Made by a program: the position numbers and the translations under genes. The notes under the pieces are model-generated. The model saw only the letters and a program-made list of their open reading frames with translations. It made no database searches and was not told where the DNA came from. From NCBI GenBank assembly GCA_964512225.1, contig CAZEKB010000025.1, positions 1 to 64,000 on the forward strand: a stretch of 64,000 bases of DNA, in the 5' to 3' direction. The stretch's first letter is position 1. Each line of letters starts with the position of its first letter. Shown here one piece after another: positions 1 through 8,267 of the stretch. The stretch comes from CAZEKB01 sp964512225 (GTDB taxonomy: Bacteria; Myxococcota_A; UBA796; UBA9615).

Positions 1-133
1 CCAGATCCACGGCGGCATCGGCTTCACCTGGGAGCACGACGCCCACCTCTTCTTCCGGCGCGCCAAGAGCAGCGAGAGCCTGCTCGGCGACGGATCCCAC
101 CACCGCGCGCGCTTCGCGCTCCCCGAGGGCTGA
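1..133 (+). CDS. acyl-CoA dehydrogenase, C-terminal end only (cut by window start)
   Basis: Frame open from base 2 to a TGA at 131-133; only the last 43 residues are present. The visible part carries the classic C-terminal acyl-CoA dehydrogenase stretch QIHGGIGFTWEHDAHLFFRR, which in this family contacts FAD across the subunit interface. It ends 3 bases before the next acyl-CoA dehydrogenase start, so the two are almost certainly one operon. They may form a mixed tetramer, as the paired FadE enzymes of steroid degradation do. The wording of this C-terminus (short FadE28/32/33-like form) differs from the IYAG(S/T)N ending of FadE30/31. The substrate cannot be deduced from the fragment. Confidence 0.85.
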   Translation, partial: QIHGGIGFTWEHDAHLFFRRAKSSESLLGDGSHHRARFALPEG

Positions 134-136
134 GCC

Positions 137-1318
137 ATGGATCTCGAGTTCACCCCCCAGGACGAGCGGTTCCGCGCCGAGGTCCGCGACTGGCTGGAGA
201 CCGAGCTGTCGGGCGACTTCAAGGACGCCCGCGGGCGCGGCGGTCCGGGCGATGAGGAGGAGTGCTTCGACCTGCGCCACGCGTGGGAGAAGCGCCTCGG
301 CGAGGCCGGGTGGGCCTGCGTCGCGTGGCCGGCGGAGCACGGCGGGCGGCAGGTGAGCCTCATGCAGGAGGTGATCTGGCACGAGGAGTACGCGCGGGCG
401 CGAGCCCCGGGCCGGGTCGGTCACATCGGCGTGGAGCTGCTCGGTCCCACCGTGATCGCCTTCGGGTCCGACGCCCAGAAGGCGCGGTTCCTGCCTCCGA
501 TCGCCCGGGGGGAGGAGCTGTGGTGCCAGGGGTACTCCGAGCCGAACGCGGGCAGCGACCTGGCCAACGTCCAGTGCCGCGCGGAGCTCGACGGCGACGA
601 GTGGGTGATCACCGGCCAGAAGATCTGGACGTCCCTCGCCCACTGGTCCGACTGGGTCTTCGCCCTGTGTCGGACGGACACGGACGCGCCCAAGCACCGC
701 GGCATCTCCTACCTGCTGATCCCGATGCGCCAGGAGGGCATCGAGATCCGGCCGATCGAGCAGATGACCGGAGGCTCGGAGTTCTCGGAGGTCTTCTTCG
801 AGGGCGCGCGGACCGCGCGTGAGAACGTGGTCGGCCCCGTGAACGGCGGGTGGCGCGTCGCCATGGGGACCCTGGCGTTCGAGCGCGGAGCCTCGACCCT
901 CGGTCAACAGCTCGCCTTCGAGAACGAGCTGCAGGCGATCACGGACGTCGCCCGGAGCAACGGCCGGATCGACGACCCGCTCGTCCGCGACCGCCTCGCC
1001 CGGGCCTGGATGGAGCTCCGGGTCATGCGCCTGAACGCGCTGCGGGTCCTCTCCCGCGCCGACACCGAGGAGCTCGGCCGCGAGGCGATGATCACGAAGC
1101 TCTACTGGGCGTCGTGGCACCGGGACCTGGGCAAGCTCGCGATGGACGTGCTGGGGCCCGAAGGCGAGGTCCCCGCGGGCGCCGACGGAGGCCTCGACGT
1201 CCTCCAGCGGCTCTTCCTGTGGAGCCGCTGCGACACGATCTACGCGGGCAGCAACCAGGTGCAGCGCAACATCATCGGCGAGCGGGCCCTCGGCCTGCCG
1301 CGGGAGCCTCGCAAGTGA
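137..1318 (+). CDS. fadE30: acyl-CoA dehydrogenase, FadE30-like (steroid C/D-ring pathway)
   Basis: A 393-residue flavin-dependent acyl-CoA dehydrogenase of normal length. The order of motifs is an N-terminal helical domain, WCQGYSEPNAGSDLA (about 129-143, substrate and FAD loop), GQKIWTSLAHW (160-170) and DTIYAGSNQVQRNIIGER near the end. The usual MCAD base position reads YAG, with no Glu. A Glu is present at the isovaleryl-CoA-type site in LAFERG (Glu249). As I recall it, Mtb FadE30 (Rv3560c) matches almost motif for motif, including ELWCQGYSEP, SLAHW and STLGQQ. FadE30 acts on HIP-CoA after FadD3. It is followed with a GTGA overlap by an ipdF-like gene, the same fadE30-ipdF neighbourhood as in mycobacteria. 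The family is certain; the exact substrate is inferred. Confidence 0.9.
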   Translation: MDLEFTPQDERFRAEVRDWLETELSGDFKDARGRGGPGDEEECFDLRHAWEKRLGEAGWACVAWPAEHGGRQVSLMQEVIWHEEYARARAPGRVGHIGVELLGPTVIAFGSDAQKARFLPPIARGEELWCQGYSEPNAGSDLANVQCRAELDGDEWVITGQKIWTSLAHWSDWVFALCRTDTDAPKHRGISYLLIPMRQEGIEIRPIEQMTGGSEFSEVFFEGARTARENVVGPVNGGWRVAMGTLAFERGASTLGQQLAFENELQAITDVARSNGRIDDPLVRDRLARAWMELRVMRLNALRVLSRADTEELGREAMITKLYWASWHRDLGKLAMDVLGPEGEVPAGADGGLDVLQRLFLWSRCDTIYAGSNQVQRNIIGERALGLPREPRK

Positions 1319-2094
1319 CCGTCCCCGTCCCCCCCTACCCCAGCCCCTCGGGCCTCCTGAAGGGCAAGCGCGTGGTCGTGACGGCGGCCGCGGGCGCGGG
1401 CATCGGCTTCGCGACGGCCAAGCGCTGCGCAGAGGAGGGCGCGAAGCTCGTGATCTCCGACATCCACGAGCGGCGGCTGCAGGGCGCTTGCGAGGCGCTG
1501 CGGGCCGTCACCGGCGAGCCGGTGCGAGGGGTGCTGTGCGACGTGCGCAGCGAAGACGACGTGCAGGGGCTGGCGCGGGCCGCGGAGGAGACGCTGGGCG
1601 GGATCGACGTGTGGGTCAACAACGCCGGCCTGGGCGGCGCGACCGCGATCGTCGACATGACCGACGAGGAGTGGACCCGAGTCGTCGACATCACGCTCAC
1701 GGGCACGTTCCGGTGCACCCGGGCGGCCATGCGGGCCATGCGGGACGGGGGCGGCGCCATCGTCAACAACGCCTCGGTCCTGGGCTGGAGAGCGCAGAAG
1801 CTGCAGGCGCACTACGCCGCGGCGAAGGCCGGGGTCATGGCCCTCACGCGCTGCGCGGGCCTGGAGGGCGCGGAGCTCGGGATCCGCGTGAACGCGGTCG
1901 CCCCCTCGCTCGCGATGCACCCCTTCCTGGCGAAGGTGACGCCCCCCGGGCTGCTCGAGGAGCTCGAAGCCCGAGAGGCCTACGGGCGCGCCGCGAAACC
2001 CTTCGAGATCGCCAACGTCATCGTATTCCTGGCCTCCGACCTGTCGTCGTACATGACGGGCGAGGTCCTCTCCGTCAGCTCCCGGAGGGCCTGA
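1315..2094 (+). CDS. ipdF: short-chain dehydrogenase, IpdF-like
   Basis: A 259-residue classical SDR. The GTG start at 1315 overlaps the fadE30 stop (GTGA); the frame is open further upstream, but that part is only a shadow of fadE30. It shows a cofactor loop TAAAGAGIGF (23-32), NNAG (102-105), a catalytic Ser near 154 and YAAAK (Tyr167, Lys171). The unusual TAAAGxGIGFATA loop, the segment VDMTDEEW and NNASVLGWRAQ fit my memory of IpdF (Rv3559c), which oxidises the ring hydroxyl of 5-OH-HIC-CoA in steroid C/D-ring breakdown. It sits in one operon with fadE30 and the two MaoC genes. SDR activity is certain; the IpdF role is a strong inference from sequence and position. Confidence 0.85.
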   Translation: MTVPVPPYPSPSGLLKGKRVVVTAAAGAGIGFATAKRCAEEGAKLVISDIHERRLQGACEALRAVTGEPVRGVLCDVRSEDDVQGLARAAEETLGGIDVWVNNAGLGGATAIVDMTDEEWTRVVDITLTGTFRCTRAAMRAMRDGGGAIVNNASVLGWRAQKLQAHYAAAKAGVMALTRCAGLEGAELGIRVNAVAPSLAMHPFLAKVTPPGLLEELEAREAYGRAAKPFEIANVIVFLASDLSSYMTGEVLSVSSRRA

Positions 2095-2097
2095 GCC

Positions 2098-2553
2098 ATG
2101 GTCGACAAGTCCTCGCTGGGCGCCGAAGGCGTCCGCTTCGAGATGGACATCGAGCGGGGGAAGATCCGCGAGTTCGCCAAGGCGGTGCGCTCGAGCCACC
2201 CCGAGCACTGGACCGGCGAGCGCCCGGTCGTGCCCCCGACGTTCCTCACCACGATGTTCTTCTGGGAGGAGGCCAACCCCGGAGCCGACCCGTGGGAGCG
2301 GGTGAAGATGTCCCAGGAGCGGGGGATGCACGCCGAGCAGGAGTTCATCTTCCACGGCCCGCCCCCGAAGGCGGGCGACCGCCTCTACTGCACGTCGCGC
2401 ATCGACGCGATCTACGACAAGCAGGGGCGCCGCGGGGGCACCCTCGAGTTCGCCGTCAAGGTCACCGAGTTCCGGGACGCCGACGGGACCCTCGTCGCCG
2501 AAGCCCGCATGACCGGGGTGGAGACGAGCAAGCCGCCGGAGGAGGGACCGTGA
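2098..2553 (+). CDS. MaoC-like dehydratase, N-terminal-type (non-catalytic) subunit
   Basis: 151 residues matching the FAS1/MaoC N-terminal-type hot-dog half (MaoC_dehydrat_N), with PVVPPTFLTT (about 43-52) and a closing VTEFRDADGTLVAEARM strand. It lacks the GDxNPxH catalytic signature, which is present in the next gene. The pair therefore looks like a two-gene enoyl-CoA hydratase in which one hot-dog subunit binds acyl-CoA and the other catalyses, like HadAB or steroid ChsH1-ChsH2. It begins 3 bases after ipdF and overlaps the next start (GTGA), so the subunits should be made together. The substrate is not visible in sequence; a steroid-ring or side-chain CoA ester is the contextual guess. 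Confidence 0.8.
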   Translation: MVDKSSLGAEGVRFEMDIERGKIREFAKAVRSSHPEHWTGERPVVPPTFLTTMFFWEEANPGADPWERVKMSQERGMHAEQEFIFHGPPPKAGDRLYCTSRIDAIYDKQGRRGGTLEFAVKVTEFRDADGTLVAEARMTGVETSKPPEEGP

Positions 2554-3041
2554 GCCGCGTGAGTGCACGACGTAGCCGCAGTCACGCCCCGTGGAGCCCG
2601 GCCCCCGGGAGCCTGGGTGCGCCCGGCGAGGTCCCCGCGTGGGAGGAGGTCCGCCCCGGTGGCGAGCCCCCGCCGCTGGTCCTCGAAGCGGTCACGCGCA
2701 CCGATCACGTCCGGTACCAGGGCGCCTCCGGGGACATGAACCCGATCCACCACGACGAGCCCTTCGCCACGGCCTCGGGCTACCCGGCCCCGCTGACGGT
2801 GGGCATGTTCCAGGCGGGGGTGCTGACGACCTGGGCGACGAACTGGCTGGGCCCCGCTCACGTGCGTCGCACGCGCATCCGGTGGAAGGCGCCCGTGTTC
2901 CCCGGGGACGCGCTCACGATGTCGGGGCGAGTCGTGGAGAAGCGGGACGACGGGGACGTGGACCTCGAGCTGGCGTGCACCAAGGCGGACGGCACGGTGT
3001 GCGTCCAGGCCTGGATGACGTTCAGGCTCCCCCGCCGGTGA
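2550..3041 (+). CDS. MaoC family enoyl-CoA hydratase, catalytic subunit
   Basis: GTG start in a GTGA overlap with the preceding subunit; 163 residues. The R-specific hydratase signature is complete: YQGASGDMNPIHHDEPFA, with catalytic Asp62 and His67, followed by PLTVGMFQAG. It is a single hot-dog domain with an N-terminal extension of about 30 residues. It should add water to a trans-2-enoyl-CoA as a partner of the upstream MaoC-N-type protein. Being the last gene after fadE30-ipdF suggests it hydrates the product of FadE30 or of the paired dehydrogenase. Its end overlaps the end of the convergent tetR gene by 20 bases. Confidence 0.85.
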   Translation: MSRVSARRSRSHAPWSPAPGSLGAPGEVPAWEEVRPGGEPPPLVLEAVTRTDHVRYQGASGDMNPIHHDEPFATASGYPAPLTVGMFQAGVLTTWATNWLGPAHVRRTRIRWKAPVFPGDALTMSGRVVEKRDDGDVDLELACTKADGTVCVQAWMTFRLPRR

Positions 3042-3663
3042 GGAGCACGTCCACGCAGTGAGCGATGTAGCGAGCATCCAGGTCTTCGTCGTCGGGGTCG
3101 TACCCCAGCGCCCGGCACACGTCCGCCCGGTTGTCGACCCAGTACTGGACGATCCCGGCGGCGTGGACCATGAACAGCCCCGGGTCCAGGGACGGCTTGA
3201 GCATGCCGCCGTCGCGGGCCGCGCGGACCACCGCCTCCATCCGTCGCCACACCGCGTCGGCTCGGCCCCAGGGCGTCTCGTCGCCCTCGAGCCGGCTCCA
3301 CGCCATGATCCGCGCGAGCTGCGGGTTCGACTCCAGGAACCGCAGGTAGCCGAGCAGGGCCCGCTCCACGTACCCGATCCCCAGCGCGCCGTCGGGATCC
3401 GGCGGGCGGAACCCGTGGTACCGCTCGGTGAAGCGATCCTTGACCGCGGCGTACAGGCCGCGCTTGGTGCCGAAGTGGTGGTGCAGCAGGGGCTGGGACG
3501 TGTCCGCGGCCTCCGCCAGCGCGCGCATCGAGGTGCCGGCGAAGCCTCGCCGGGCGAAGAGCTCCTCGGCCGCGTCGAGGATCGCGGCGCGGGTCGCGTC
3601 CCCCCGGGCGGACGGGCGACCTTCGCCGACTTCGGGCGCCTCCAATGCGGCTCTGCGACTCAT
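3022..3663 (-). CDS. TetR family transcriptional regulator
   Basis: 213 residues, ATG at 3663. The N-terminal helix-turn-helix domain covers about residues 22-70, with ATRAAILDAAEELFARRGF, TSMRALAEAA and the recognition helix TSQPLLHHHFGTKRGLYAAV. The C-terminal helical half is the ligand and dimer domain and does not identify the ligand. It diverges from the P450 gene with 57 bases between starts, a gap containing a 22-bp near-perfect palindrome. Autoregulation and control of the P450-fadA-fadB operon are therefore likely. It does not resemble KstR or KstR2 as I recall them beyond the common HTH. An acyl-CoA or steroid-CoA ligand is inference. Confidence 0.9.
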   Translation of the reverse strand: MSRRAALEAPEVGEGRPSARGDATRAAILDAAEELFARRGFAGTSMRALAEAADTSQPLLHHHFGTKRGLYAAVKDRFTERYHGFRPPDPDGALGIGYVERALLGYLRFLESNPQLARIMAWSRLEGDETPWGRADAVWRRMEAVVRAARDGGMLKPSLDPGLFMVHAAGIVQYWVDNRADVCRALGYDPDDEDLDARYIAHCVDVLLTGGGA

Positions 3664-3685
3664 TTCGATGACTCCCGTGCGCACA

Positions 3686-3714
3686 TTGCCACAAAACTGA
3701 TCGATCGATAAGTT
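3686..3714 (+). promoter_or_regulatory. probable promoter of the P450 operon
   Basis: TTGCCA at 3686-3691, a 17-base spacer and TAAGTT at 3709-3714. Transcription would start about 7 bases further, at or next to the ATG at 3721. No ribosome-binding site lies before that ATG, so a leaderless mRNA is plausible. The palindrome at 3694-3715 covers the spacer and the -10, a normal position for a repressor site. Confidence 0.4.
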
Positions 3715-3715
3715 T
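3694..3715. promoter_or_regulatory. 22-bp palindrome, candidate TetR operator
   Basis: Arms AAACTGATCGA and TCGATAAGTTT are exact inverted copies except for one symmetric mismatch pair (G/T at position 6 of each arm). It lies between the divergent tetR and P450 starts, the normal operator place for a TetR-family repressor. It differs from the TGAAACATGTTTCA boxes at 14296 and 20051 in spacing and core. Confidence 0.65.
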
Positions 3716-3720
3716 CGCCC

Positions 3721-4887
3721 ATGGACATCGATCTCCTCAACGGCGACTTCCACACCTACGACCCGTGGGCGGCCTACCGCTGGATGCGGGAGGAGGCCCC
3801 CCTGTACTGGGACTCGACGAACGAGATCTGGGCCGTGTCTCGCTACGACGACATCATCGCGGTGAGCAAGGACCAGGACACGTTCACGTCCCTGAACGGC
3901 GCGCGGCCGCTGGTGCCGCCGGATCCCTCGATGATCTGCCAGGTCGGCCGGCAGCACGCGCTCCAGCGCGGGATCGTCGCCAAGGGCTTCACCCCGAAGC
4001 ACGTCGCGCAGCTCGAGGGGTACCTGCGGGAGGTCGTGGTCGAGCTCATCGACGAGCTGATGGAGCGAGGCGGGGGCGAGTTCGTGGACGACTTCGCGGC
4101 CCTGATCCCCATGCGCGCGATCGGGAAGCTCGCCGGGATCCCGGTGGAGGATCAGGGGCGGATCCTGGCCCTCATCGACGTGTTCGTGAAGGGCGGCGAC
4201 GGCCCCCAGGCGATCACGGACGAGGTGGACGACGCCTTCTACGAGTTCGCCGAGTACCACGAAGAGATGGTCGAGGAGCGGCGGGGCTGCCCCGCGACGG
4301 ACCTGCTGTCGATCTGGATGAACGCCGACATCGGCGGCGAGAAGCTCGACGACGTGCAGCTGCTCTTCGAGCACGTGCTCCTGCTCGTCGGGGGGAGCGA
4401 GACGACCCGCAACGCCATCAGCGGCGGCCTGGAGGCGATGTGCAGCCACCCGGACCAGTGGGAGCTGCTCGCCCGAAACCACGAGGGCATCCCCAACGCG
4501 GCCGAGGAGTTCATCCGGTGGGTGAGCCCGTTCGTCAACATGTCGCGCACGCTCGCGCGCGACTGCGAGATGCACGGGCGGACCATGAAGGAGGAGCAGG
4601 AGATCGTCATGCTGTACCCGGCCGCGAACCGGGACCCGAAGCACTTCGACGATCCCGAGACCTTCAACGTCGAGCGCCACTTCCGGTCGCCCCAGATCTC
4701 CTTCGGCCACGGCCGCCACTTCTGCCTCGGCGCGGCCCTCGCCCGGCAGGAGATCCGCATCGCCCTCGAAGAACTCCTCCCCCGCATCACGAACCTGCGC
4801 GTCACGGACGGCGCCGAAGTCGTCCGTCGCTCCAGCTCCTTCGTGCGCGGCCTCAGCAAGCTCCCCATCACCTTCGACTGCCGGTAG
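3721..4887 (+). CDS. cytochrome P450, CYP142-like
   Basis: 388 residues, a soluble bacterial P450 of normal length. It has the I-helix GGSETT (224-229, acid/alcohol pair for oxygen activation), ExxR (Glu263-Arg266) and the heme loop FGHGRHFCLG with proximal Cys335. The N-terminus (NGDFHTYDPWAAYRWMR) and the NMSRTL/FVRGLSKLP segments resemble mycobacterial CYP142, which oxidises the cholesterol side-chain terminus. CYP124/125 are possible relatives. It would need separate ferredoxin and reductase partners, which are not in this window. It is followed by fadA after 4 bases, so hydroxylation of an alkyl chain feeding beta-oxidation fits. The P450 family is certain; the substrate is inferred. Confidence 0.9.
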   Translation: MDIDLLNGDFHTYDPWAAYRWMREEAPLYWDSTNEIWAVSRYDDIIAVSKDQDTFTSLNGARPLVPPDPSMICQVGRQHALQRGIVAKGFTPKHVAQLEGYLREVVVELIDELMERGGGEFVDDFAALIPMRAIGKLAGIPVEDQGRILALIDVFVKGGDGPQAITDEVDDAFYEFAEYHEEMVEERRGCPATDLLSIWMNADIGGEKLDDVQLLFEHVLLLVGGSETTRNAISGGLEAMCSHPDQWELLARNHEGIPNAAEEFIRWVSPFVNMSRTLARDCEMHGRTMKEEQEIVMLYPAANRDPKHFDDPETFNVERHFRSPQISFGHGRHFCLGAALARQEIRIALEELLPRITNLRVTDGAEVVRRSSSFVRGLSKLPITFDCR

Positions 4888-4891
4888 GCCC

Positions 4892-6100
4892 ATGCCCGAG
4901 TGCTTCATCTACGACGCCGTCCGCACCCCCCGCGGGCGCGGCAAGCGGGGCGGTGCCCTGCAGTCCGTCTCCCCCGTCGATCTCGCGGCGACCCCCCTGC
5001 GCGCCGTCGCCGCCCGGAACGGGCTCGCCCCGGGCGCGGTGGACGAGGTCGTGCTCGGCTGCGTGGAGGCCGTGGGCGAGCAGGGCGGCGACATCGCCCG
5101 CATCGCCGCCCTGCACGCGGGCTACGGCGACGACGTCCCGGGCATCCAGGTCAACCGCTTCTGCAGCTCGGGCCTCGACGCCGTCAACATCGCCGCGGCG
5201 CAGGTCAAAGCGGGGGTCACGAACCTGATGGTCGCGGGCGGGGTGGAGTCGATGTCGCGCCTCCCCATGGGCGCGAGCGGCGGAGCGTGGGCCACGGACC
5301 CCCAGATCGCCGCGGAGACGGCCTTCATCCCCCAGGGCGTCGCGGCGGACCTCGTGGCCACCAAGTACGGGTACTCCCGCGCGGACTGCGACGCCGTCGC
5401 GGTGTCCTCCCAGGCGCGCGCGGCCGTGGCGTGGGAGGAGGGCCGCTTCGAGAGGTCGGTCGTCCCCGTCGTCGACCGCAACGGCCGCGTGGTCCTGGAC
5501 CGCGACGAGCACCCGCGACCGGGCACGTCGCTCGAGTCCCTCGCCGGGCTGAAGCCCTCGTTCACGCAGATGGGCCGCGACTACGGGTTCGACGCCGTCG
5601 CGCTCCAGAAGCACCCGGAGCTCGAGGCGATCGAGCACGTGCACCACGCCGGCAACAGCTCGGGGATCGTGGACGGGGCGGCCGCGCTCCTGCTGGGCAC
5701 GGCCGCCATGGGCGACGACCTCGGCCTCACGCCCCGGGCGCGGATCCGCAGCTGGGCGTCGGTCGGGACCGAGCCCTGCATCATGCTCACGGGCCCCGGA
5801 TCGGCGGCGCGTCGCGCGCTCACGCGGGCGGGGATGACCCCCGAAGACGTGGACCTGTGGGAGATCAACGAAGCCTTCGCGGCGGTCGTGCTCCGCTTCC
5901 GCGACGAGCTGGGCCTCGACGACGGCGACGTGAACATCGACGGCGGGGCGATCGCCCTGGGGCACCCGCTGGGCGCGACCGGCGCCATGATCCTGGGGAC
6001 GGTCCTGGACGCCCTGGAGCGCACCGGGGGCACCGTCGGCGTCGCGGCCCTGTGCGTGGGCGCGGGCATGGGCACCGCCACCGTGATCGAGCGGCTCTGA
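4892..6100 (+). CDS. fadA: acetyl-CoA acyltransferase, FadA type
   Basis: 402-residue thiolase. The acylated Cys is Cys91 in NRFCSSGLDA. The second-half motifs are NEAFAA, GGAIALGHPLGATGA (catalytic His) and CVGAGMG (proton-transfer Cys). The HAGNSSGIVDGA stretch and length match the FadA subunit of the mycobacterial trifunctional enzyme (Rv0859-like) better than FadA5 or FadA6. It cleaves 3-ketoacyl-CoA to acetyl-CoA plus a shortened acyl-CoA. It lies 4 bases after the P450 gene and 22 bases before fadB, with which it should form the beta-oxidation complex. Confidence 0.9.
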   Translation: MPECFIYDAVRTPRGRGKRGGALQSVSPVDLAATPLRAVAARNGLAPGAVDEVVLGCVEAVGEQGGDIARIAALHAGYGDDVPGIQVNRFCSSGLDAVNIAAAQVKAGVTNLMVAGGVESMSRLPMGASGGAWATDPQIAAETAFIPQGVAADLVATKYGYSRADCDAVAVSSQARAAVAWEEGRFERSVVPVVDRNGRVVLDRDEHPRPGTSLESLAGLKPSFTQMGRDYGFDAVALQKHPELEAIEHVHHAGNSSGIVDGAAALLLGTAAMGDDLGLTPRARIRSWASVGTEPCIMLTGPGSAARRALTRAGMTPEDVDLWEINEAFAAVVLRFRDELGLDDGDVNIDGGAIALGHPLGATGAMILGTVLDALERTGGTVGVAALCVGAGMGTATVIERL

Positions 6101-6122
6101 CCCGCTACCGAGAGGACCTCCG

Positions 6123-8264
6123 ATGATCGAATTCACCGTAGAAGACGGCGTCGCCGTGCTCACCATCGACATGCCGGGCCGCTCCATGAACGTATGGAAC
6201 CGCGAGTCCCTGGCGGCCTTCGGCGCGGCCGTGGAGCGCGTCGCCGCGGACGAGAACATCCACGCCGCGATCGTCACCTCGGGCAAGGACGCCTTCCTCG
6301 CGGGCGGCGATCTGGACACGATCGGGGCGCTGGCGGGTCGCGCGGGCGACGACGGCTCCGAGGACGCGGACGAGCTGCACGAGAGCGCGGGCTCCCTGAG
6401 CCGCTTGCTGCGCCGCATGGAGACGTGCGGCAAGCCCTTCGTCGCGGCCATGAACGGCGCGGCGATGGGCGGCGGGTTCGAGCTCGCCCTCGCGTGCCGT
6501 CACCGGGTGCTCGCCGACCACCCCGGCGCCAAGGTCGGGCTGCCGGAGGCCACGCTCGGGCTGCTGCCCGGCGGCGGCGGCACCCAGCGACTCCCCCGCC
6601 TGATCGGCGTGCAGACCTCCCTCGGTCTCCTCATGGAGGGCAAGCAGCTGCGGCCGGACAAGGCGCTGAAGATGGGCGTGGTCGACGTCGTGGTGTCGGC
6701 GGACCAGGTCGTGGACGCGGCCAAGGCGTGGATCCGCGACGACGGCTCCGCGAAGCAGCCCTGGGACCGGCGAGGCTTCCGGGTGCCCGGCGGCGGCAAG
6801 GAGGACCCCCGGACGGCCCGGACGTTCATGGTCGCCACCGCCCTGCTGCGCGCGAAGACCCACGATCGTTACCCCGCGGGGCTCGCGATCCTGTCCTGCG
6901 TGCGCGAGGGCCTGCAGGTCCCGTTCGACACGGGGCTCGAGATCGAGACCCGGTACTTCGTCTCGCTCCTGCGGGACCCGGTCGCCGCGGCGATGATCCG
7001 TACGCTCTTCGTGCACCTCCAGGAGGCGAACAAGGGTGCCCGACGCCCCGAGGACGTCCCCCGGTACGCCGTCGGCAAGCTCGGCGTCCTCGGCGCCGGG
7101 TTGATGGGGGCCGGGGTGGCCTACGTGTCGGCGAAGGCGGGCATGGAGGTGGTCCTCCTGGACCGCGACCTCGAGGCGGCGGAGCGGGGCAAGGCCTACA
7201 CGACGCGCGTCGAGGACAAGCGGATCTCTCGGAAGCGGTCCACGGAGGGCAAGCGCGACGCCATCCTGGGGCGGATCCACCCCACCGCGGACTACGCCGA
7301 CCTCGACGGGTGCGACTTCGTCGTGGAGGCCGTCTTCGAGGATCGGGACGTGAAGGGGGCGGTCACGAAGCAGGCCGAAGCCGTCCTGCCCCCTCGGGCC
7401 GTGTTCGGCTCGAACACGTCGACGCTGCCCATCACGGGACTCGCCGAGGCGAGCGCGCGCCCCGAGAGCTTCATCGGGATCCACTTCTTCTCCCCGGTGG
7501 AGAAGATGGCGCTCGTGGAGGTGATCCGAGGCGAGAAGACGTCCGACGAGGCGCTCGCCAAGACGCTCGACTACGTCCAGGCCATCGGCAAGACGCCGAT
7601 CGTCGTGAACGACGCACGGGGCTTCTACACGTCCCGGGTCTTCGGGACCTACATCGTCGAGGGGTTCGCGATGCTCCTGGAGGGCGTCGCGCCCGCGCTG
7701 ATCGAGAACGCGGGCAAGGCCACCGGGATGCCGATGCCCCCGCTCGCGCTCGCGGACGAGGTCGGGCTCGCGCTCATGTACCAGGTGGGTCGGCAGACCC
7801 AGGAGGATCTGGGGGACGCCGCGCCCGACGGCCCGTCGCCGCGGGTGCTCGGGAGGATCGTCGGCGACCTGGGCCGGGTGGGGAAGAAGTCGGGGGCCGG
7901 CTTCTACGACTACGAAGGCCGCGACAAGCGGCTGTGGCCCGGGCTCGCCGAGCTGTTCCCCACGTCCCCGAGCGCGTCGCCGGACGTCGACGAGCTGCAG
8001 CGGCGGTTCCTGTACGCCCAGGCCCTCGAGACCGCGCGCGTGATGGAGCAGGGCGTGCTGCTCGCCCCCGAAGACGCCGACGTGGGGGCCGTGATGGGCT
8101 GGGGGTTCGCCCCCTGGAGCGGGGGTCCGCTGTCCTACATCGACGGGATCGGCGTGGCCGCGTTCGTGGCGGAAGCCGACCGGCTCGCCGACGCCTACGG
8201 CGACCGATTCGCCGTCCCGGAGCTGCTCCGGACCATGGCCGCCGAAGGACGCTCCTTCTACTAG
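6123..8264 (+). CDS. fadB: FadB-type enoyl-CoA hydratase / 3-hydroxyacyl-CoA dehydrogenase
   Basis: 713 residues, the normal length of the bifunctional alpha subunit. An N-terminal crotonase domain (about 1-200) carries an oxyanion loop AFLAGGDLDTIG and AMGGGFELALACRH. After a linker comes an NAD-binding Rossmann domain (about 316-500) with LGVLGAGLMGAG and IGIHFFSPVEKM, then the C-terminal 3-hydroxyacyl-CoA dehydrogenase domain with NDARGFYTSRVF. It hydrates enoyl-CoA and oxidises the 3-hydroxyacyl-CoA for the thiolase just upstream. Its stop is 3 bases from the stop of the convergent peptidase gene, leaving no room for a separate terminator. Confidence 0.92.
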   Translation: MIEFTVEDGVAVLTIDMPGRSMNVWNRESLAAFGAAVERVAADENIHAAIVTSGKDAFLAGGDLDTIGALAGRAGDDGSEDADELHESAGSLSRLLRRMETCGKPFVAAMNGAAMGGGFELALACRHRVLADHPGAKVGLPEATLGLLPGGGGTQRLPRLIGVQTSLGLLMEGKQLRPDKALKMGVVDVVVSADQVVDAAKAWIRDDGSAKQPWDRRGFRVPGGGKEDPRTARTFMVATALLRAKTHDRYPAGLAILSCVREGLQVPFDTGLEIETRYFVSLLRDPVAAAMIRTLFVHLQEANKGARRPEDVPRYAVGKLGVLGAGLMGAGVAYVSAKAGMEVVLLDRDLEAAERGKAYTTRVEDKRISRKRSTEGKRDAILGRIHPTADYADLDGCDFVVEAVFEDRDVKGAVTKQAEAVLPPRAVFGSNTSTLPITGLAEASARPESFIGIHFFSPVEKMALVEVIRGEKTSDEALAKTLDYVQAIGKTPIVVNDARGFYTSRVFGTYIVEGFAMLLEGVAPALIENAGKATGMPMPPLALADEVGLALMYQVGRQTQEDLGDAAPDGPSPRVLGRIVGDLGRVGKKSGAGFYDYEGRDKRLWPGLAELFPTSPSASPDVDELQRRFLYAQALETARVMEQGVLLAPEDADVGAVMGWGFAPWSGGPLSYIDGIGVAAFVAEADRLADAYGDRFAVPELLRTMAAEGRSFY

Positions 8265-8267
8265 GGG

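Noticed and set aside
4892..6100. FadA5, the steroid side-chain thiolase, as the identity of the first thiolase
   Set aside because: Its motifs and the fadB partner fit the Rv0859/FadA type; FadA5 has a CQCGSGQQA active site, which is closer to the FadA6-like gene.
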